A DNA stretch of 8,351 nucleotides, taken from UBA11891 sp003533785 (GTDB taxonomy: Bacteria > Bacteroidota > Bacteroidia > Flavobacteriales > Flavobacteriaceae). Positions 4,678 to 8,351 of this stretch are shown piece after piece. The notes below the pieces were generated by a model, which saw only the letters and a list, made by a program, of their open reading frames with translations, had not been told where the DNA came from and ran no database searches. The position numbers were made by a program, and so were the translations under genes. The stretch covers positions 1 to 8,351 of the forward strand of contig CATFEX010000025.1 in assembly GCA_949511625.1 (NCBI GenBank). Reading direction: 5' to 3'. Position 1 is the first letter of the stretch, and every line of letters begins with the position of its first letter.

Positions 4678-6909
4678 ATGAAACGGTTAATAACCCCTCT
4701 CTTTATCCTCTTAAACCACTTTGTTCAAGCCCAAGAAGAAGAGTTGCGAGTAACTAAAGATTCTATTCAGAAATTGGATGAAGTAATCATTAAAGCGAAT
4801 ACCATTCTTGGAAATAAGTTTGTTGCTCAAAACCGGACGGGAGCTTCTTATTTTTTATCGGCAGAAGAGTTAGGAGATTTTGGTTATGTAGACATCAATC
4901 GTGCTCTAAAAGCTGTTCCTGGTGTCAACTTTTATGAAGAGGATGGATTTGGATTGCGACCCAACATTAGTTTGAGAGGAACCTCTCCACAACGAAGCTC
5001 TAAAATCACTTTAATGGAAGATGGCGTATTAATTGCTCCAGCTCCTTATAGTTCGCCAGCAGCTTATTATTTTCCTTCGGTTGCCCGTATGGAGGCCATA
5101 GAAATTTTAAAAGGAAGCAGTCAGGTTCAATACGGACCGTTCACCACCGGGGGGGTGATCAATTTGGTTTCCACAGGCATCCCTAATGAAAAATTAGCCG
5201 CTCGATTTCAAACTTCTTATGGGAGTTACAACAGCAGTCAACTATACACCAGCGTGGGTCAATCATCAAAAAATGTAGGGTATATGCTGGAATATCTATC
5301 CCTTAATTCAGATGGTTTTAAAAAACTAAATGACAGTGATAATACTGGATTTGACACTTCAGATTTGATGGGTAAAATCCGCTTCCAAACCAATCCAGAT
5401 GCGAATATGCCTCAGTCTCTAGAAATAAAATATCATTTTTACGACGAGCTCTCCAACGAAACCTATTTGGGAATAACCGAACAAGATTTTAACGCGACGC
5501 CTTTTATTCGTTATGCTGCTTCTCAAGAGGATGTTATGGATGCGGAACAGAAACAATGGATGTTGACCCATACCCTGAAACTCAATGAACGGTTTAAAAT
5601 AGTTACTAATGCCTACGATAATACTTTTTCAAGAAATTGGTACAAACTCAGTGGCGTTGTGGTTGGAGGGGAGAAACAGGGATTGGATGCTGTACTTTCG
5701 GACCCCCTGGACTATTCCGACCATTTAGCTGTACTCAAGGGCACCACAGATTCGGAGGAAGATGCGTTGTTGGTTAAGGCAAACAATCGAGTCTATTCTG
5801 CTCAAGGGATGCAGACCAAAATAGACTACCATTGGTACGGAGCCTCTGGCGCTTTTCACGATTTGGAAGTAGGAGCACGCTATCACTACGATGAAGAAGA
5901 TCGTTTTCAATGGGAAGACGGGTATCGTATTCAAAACGCTGACATGCTATTAACTTCAAAAGGGGCGCGTGGAGCTAAGGGAAACCGCATTGCAAGCGCT
6001 ACTGCTTTTGCGGCTTACGCCTTATATAAATACAAGTATAATAATTTGACATTGACGCCTGGGATACGCTTTGAATCCGTGATCCTAAAACGTGACGAAT
6101 ATGGCAAAACCGATCCCAACAGAACTGGCGGAGCTTTGAGTAACCGAGAAAATAGTATCGATGTTTGGATTCCTGGACTTGGCTTCAATTATACCTTTAG
6201 CAATAAGCTGTCTCTTTTTGGTGGGATCCACAAAGGATTTTCTCCACCAGGGAGCGCTCCAGGCGAGCAAGCAGAAGCGAGCGTCAATTTTGAGCTGGGA
6301 TCCCGTTTTTCCAACGGGCGTTTGAGTGGAGAAATTATTGGATACTTCAACAACTACAGCAATCTATTGGGGAGTGATTTGGCTGCTACAGGAGGAACAG
6401 GTTCGCTGGATCAATTCAACGCAGGGGCAGCACATGTTAGTGGCGCCGAACTTCTGTTGAATTACAATTGGGCGGCTGAAAATGCCGCTGTGCAGTTTCC
6501 CTTTACCCTGGCCTATACTTTGACCAATCCGATATTTCAAAGTAATTTTGGGAGTGCCGAAGATATCTGGGGGATCGTGAGTCGTGGTGATCGTATTCCC
6601 TATATTCCACAACACCAATGGACTCTAACGGGCCGGCTGGAACATCAAAAATATGAGGTAAATCTAAGCATGCGCTTCAATGGAGCCTTTGGGACGCAGG
6701 CAGGAAACGGGTCCCCTTCGGCCATTGAAGATGTCGCTTCTAACTTTATTGTAGACCTCACTGCGAAATATCATTTGAGTCCACAGCTTAGCTTGACCAC
6801 ACAGATGGTTAATCTACTCGACGTTACCTATTTAACGGCTCGGGTTCCGGCTGGATATCGTCCGGGTCATCCTTTTGGCGTTTACACGGGAGTTCAATTT
6901 CAACTTTAG
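4678..6909 (+). CDS. FecA-like TonB-dependent outer-membrane receptor
   Basis: The 743-residue protein has a signal peptide (MKRLITPLFILLNHFVQA, cleavage near residue 18), a TonB-box-like segment (LDEVIIKA, 33-40), a plug domain (about 45-165) and a 22-strand-type barrel to the C terminus, which ends in an amphipathic strand (VYTGVQFQL). The plug motifs PGVNFYEEDGFGLRPN, LRGTSPQRSSKITLMEDG, APAPYSSPAAYYFP and KGSSQVQYGPFTTGGVINL closely match the Fe(III)-dicitrate receptor group (FecA). It has neither FecA's N-terminal signalling domain nor the carboxypeptidase-like extension of SusC-type receptors, so it should be a plain TonB-driven importer, probably of an iron chelate; citrate itself is not proven. 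The in-frame TTG at 4639 lies inside the promoter element, so 4678 is chosen. It is divergent from the amidohydrolase and convergent with the lipoprotein hydrolase, with 12 bases between the stops. Confidence 0.9.
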   Translation: MKRLITPLFILLNHFVQAQEEELRVTKDSIQKLDEVIIKANTILGNKFVAQNRTGASYFLSAEELGDFGYVDINRALKAVPGVNFYEEDGFGLRPNISLRGTSPQRSSKITLMEDGVLIAPAPYSSPAAYYFPSVARMEAIEILKGSSQVQYGPFTTGGVINLVSTGIPNEKLAARFQTSYGSYNSSQLYTSVGQSSKNVGYMLEYLSLNSDGFKKLNDSDNTGFDTSDLMGKIRFQTNPDANMPQSLEIKYHFYDELSNETYLGITEQDFNATPFIRYAASQEDVMDAEQKQWMLTHTLKLNERFKIVTNAYDNTFSRNWYKLSGVVVGGEKQGLDAVLSDPLDYSDHLAVLKGTTDSEEDALLVKANNRVYSAQGMQTKIDYHWYGASGAFHDLEVGARYHYDEEDRFQWEDGYRIQNADMLLTSKGARGAKGNRIASATAFAAYALYKYKYNNLTLTPGIRFESVILKRDEYGKTDPNRTGGALSNRENSIDVWIPGLGFNYTFSNKLSLFGGIHKGFSPPGSAPGEQAEASVNFELGSRFSNGRLSGEIIGYFNNYSNLLGSDLAATGGTGSLDQFNAGAAHVSGAELLLNYNWAAENAAVQFPFTLAYTLTNPIFQSNFGSAEDIWGIVSRGDRIPYIPQHQWTLTGRLEHQKYEVNLSMRFNGAFGTQAGNGSPSAIEDVASNFIVDLTAKYHLSPQLSLTTQMVNLLDVTYLTARVPAGYRPGHPFGVYTGVQFQL

Positions 6910-6921
6910 GGTAAGGAGACT

Positions 6922-7863
6922 CTATTGGGATAGTATTCTTATCACAAATTGTTCGGGGGACTCTTGGTAGGCTCCCGAAAACTCTTGTCCCACCTCAAGC
7001 GCTTTAAGGCGAAGATAGTCGGCGTGTTTCACGCTGTGGAATAAAATATTAAAATCTAGATTGCCCTCCGAATTTAAAAGGGTTTCTTCATAGACAGGAT
7101 TGTAAACATATAGGGGAGGATCATTGGCATCCATAAAACCGCGATAATCCAATAGCGTTCTTTTCTCTTCGGTGGCCTCTCCGTTGTAAAACTGAAGAAA
7201 TAAATCGTCTAATTCCACAAATTCATTACGAAGCGCTGTTATAGAAAATTCTGGAAAAATAGTTTGCCAATCATAAAGGTCGTAGGTGCTTTGAGCGATG
7301 GTAGCCAAGACCCCAGCAATGGAAGAATTGCTGTCTGATTGAAATCCATTCCATTGTGCAATTCCAGCTCCTGCGGATACCCCAGCCAAGATTATTTTTT
7401 GTGGTGGGATGCTGAGAAGTGAAGCATTTTCCTCCGTGAATCGAATCACTTCAGATCCTTCTTCCAAAGCGGTGAATACTCCTTCTGAAAGCGGATCATC
7501 TATGAAAGTATATTCTGCATTAATCACAGCAATATTGGATGTAAGGAGTGCTATGATAAACTCTTTGGAGGGGCTTTGGTAGAGGTCTTCCTTGCTGCCA
7601 AATAAAAAGCTCCCCCCGTGAAAATAAAGCACTACACCTTTCAGGTTTTCGCTTTTGGGTAGTAACAGATCTAGTTTGTTTTGAACTTTATTGCCGTAGG
7701 AGGCATCCTTGAAAAAAGTGTAATCCCCTGGGAAGGGTTTTTCCGCAATTGGGTTGCCAAAGACTTTGATTATACCACTTTCATTAGAAGGATCACTAGC
7801 TTCATTTTTGGAACATTGTCCCAAAGAAAATAAAAGGAATGTTGATAGGAGTATTTTTTTCAT
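6922..7863 (-). CDS. Lipoprotein alpha/beta hydrolase (carboxylesterase-like)
   Basis: The 313-residue protein starts with a lipoprotein signal peptide ending in LSLGQC, so Cys17 should be lipidated after signal peptidase II cleavage. The following SKNEAS is not a clear surface-export signal; the protein may face the periplasm or the surface. The rest is an alpha/beta hydrolase of the hormone-sensitive-lipase/esterase type: HGGSF (82-86) forms the oxyanion hole, GVSAG (161-165) holds the nucleophile Ser163, Asp248 in DANDPP is the likely acid, and His276 or His280 in HSVKHADYL is the likely base. It probably cleaves an ester; the substrate is unknown. Length is normal. The ATG at 7863 follows a strong -7 element. 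The gene runs tail to tail into the TonB receptor gene without a visible terminator. Confidence 0.88.
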   Translation of the reverse strand: MKKILLSTFLLFSLGQCSKNEASDPSNESGIIKVFGNPIAEKPFPGDYTFFKDASYGNKVQNKLDLLLPKSENLKGVVLYFHGGSFLFGSKEDLYQSPSKEFIIALLTSNIAVINAEYTFIDDPLSEGVFTALEEGSEVIRFTEENASLLSIPPQKIILAGVSAGAGIAQWNGFQSDSNSSIAGVLATIAQSTYDLYDWQTIFPEFSITALRNEFVELDDLFLQFYNGEATEEKRTLLDYRGFMDANDPPLYVYNPVYEETLLNSEGNLDFNILFHSVKHADYLRLKALEVGQEFSGAYQESPEQFVIRILSQ

Positions 7864-7885
7864 TGTCTTATTGATTTGGGTATCT

Positions 7886-7893
7886 CAAAGGTA
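7886..7893 (-). promoter_or_regulatory. Promoter -7 element of the lipoprotein hydrolase gene
   Basis: TACCTTTG on the minus strand is an exact TAnnTTTG match. A TTTAC-containing stretch lies about 16-18 bases further upstream in place of a TTTG. The mRNA would start near 7880 with a short leader of about 16-20 bases before the ATG at 7863. Confidence 0.6.
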
Positions 7894-7907
7894 TCATATT
7901 TTTTTCC

Positions 7908-7938
7908 TTGTAAACACGTCTTCAAATTCCTAAGTTTT
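7908..7938 (+). promoter_or_regulatory. Putative promoter of the RidA-family gene
   Basis: TTG (7908-7910), 20 bases, then TAAGTTTT (7931-7938) gives the Bacteroidota -33/-7 arrangement with one mismatch in the last base. The transcript would start near 7945, about 40 bases before the ATG. The promoter lies back to back with that of the lipoprotein hydrolase, so one regulator bound between them could affect both. Confidence 0.45.
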
Positions 7939-7986
7939 ATTTATATTCTGGTCTTAACGGATTAAAAGGTTTAAAAGTCGTTCTTT

Positions 7987-8351
7987 ATGAGGTTTAACAA
8001 AAAAAATTATCGATGGCTGTTGGCCTTTGGAGTCATCAAAAAAGGAATTCTAATTTATCTTTTTTTTAATGGAACCGCGCATAGTCAAACCATCGAATAT
8101 ATAAATAGTGAGACGCATTTGAGTAAAGATTACCCCTTCTCCCAAGCCACTCAAGTCAACGGAATTCTGTACTTGTCGGGGCAGATTGGGACGGATGCTC
8201 AGGGTAAACTAGTAACCGGGGGCATTGAAGCAGAAACCCAGCAAACCCTTCGTAATATTCAAGCTTTATTAGAAAGCTTGGACTTGTCTTTAGAAAACGT
8301 TTTTAAATGCACTTGCATGCTAGCAGATATTGCCGATTGGCCTGCGATGTC
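7987..8351 (+). CDS. Exported RidA/YjgF/UK114-family protein (partial, cut by window end)
   Basis: The frame from ATG 7987 stays open to the window edge (121 codons seen). Residues 37-121 match the N-terminal two thirds of the RidA fold: YPFSQATQVNGILYLSGQIG (49-68), GGIEAETQQTLRNIQALLES (78-97) and LENVFKCTCMLADIADWPAM (102-121). RidA enzymes are trimers that hydrolyse reactive enamine/imine intermediates such as 2-aminoacrylate to keto acids; the key Arg lies beyond the window, so activity cannot be judged. Unlike cytosolic RidA, this protein carries about 35 extra N-terminal residues with basic residues, a hydrophobic segment (GILIYLFFNGTA, 20-31) and a likely cleavage site at AHS-Q, so export is predicted. 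Its n-region is long; a TTG at 8020 would give a shorter signal peptide, but the ATG is preferred. Confidence 0.87.
   Translation, partial: MRFNKKNYRWLLAFGVIKKGILIYLFFNGTAHSQTIEYINSETHLSKDYPFSQATQVNGILYLSGQIGTDAQGKLVTGGIEAETQQTLRNIQALLESLDLSLENVFKCTCMLADIADWPAM

Noticed and set aside
5725..6618. Minus-strand open frames within the TonB receptor gene
   Set aside because: They are short shadows of the receptor reading frame with no family features.

Overview
The window looks like chromosomal DNA from a member of the Bacteroidota, most likely the Flavobacteriia. Three things suggest this. The DNA is AT-rich, with very AT-rich gaps between genes. Start codons lack strong Shine-Dalgarno sequences and instead have A/T-rich leaders downstream of Bacteroidota-type -7 elements (TAnnTTTG). 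The gene content is typical: a FecA-like TonB-dependent receptor, an exported lipoprotein hydrolase, a COG4270-type DoxX membrane protein and an AHSA1/SRPBCC protein. No mobile element, CRISPR array, tRNA or rRNA was recognised.

Layout. Positions 1-660 hold no convincing gene: a moderately GC-rich block with several possible hairpins (about 165-410) is followed by a T-rich stretch with helically phased T-tracts. Next come three plus-strand genes, each apparently with its own promoter: a small DoxX-like four-helix membrane protein (661-1017), an SRPBCC/AHSA1 protein (1129-1563) and a PDZ-plus-seven-helix membrane protein (1771-2766). The last resembles the sensor half of a ComP-type histidine kinase but has no kinase. 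A strong terminator lies at 1708-1738, before the PDZ gene. A second follows that gene at 2788-2832. A minus-strand gene for a secreted AbgB-like M20 amidohydrolase (2834-4435, possibly from 4453) is transcribed divergently from a FecA-like TonB-dependent receptor (4678-6909). The receptor gene meets a minus-strand lipoprotein alpha/beta hydrolase (6922-7863) tail to tail. The lipoprotein gene is divergent from a RidA/YjgF-family gene with an N-terminal signal peptide (7987 onward), which is cut by the window edge.

How the genes may work together. The receptor with its two neighbouring exported hydrolases could form a small uptake-and-processing locus for an amide- or ester-containing ligand such as a siderophore; this is inferred from neighbourhood only. 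The doxX, SRPBCC and PDZ genes show no evident pathway link. However, the SRPBCC and PDZ genes, plus a gene-less site at 1671, share the same leader word AACCATAAAT just after a promoter-like element. The most unusual points are the promoter-leader-terminator unit with no gene at about 1652-1738, the kinase-less ComP-like sensor module, the Cys-to-Glu change at a metal-ligand position of the M20 enzyme, and the exported RidA homologue.
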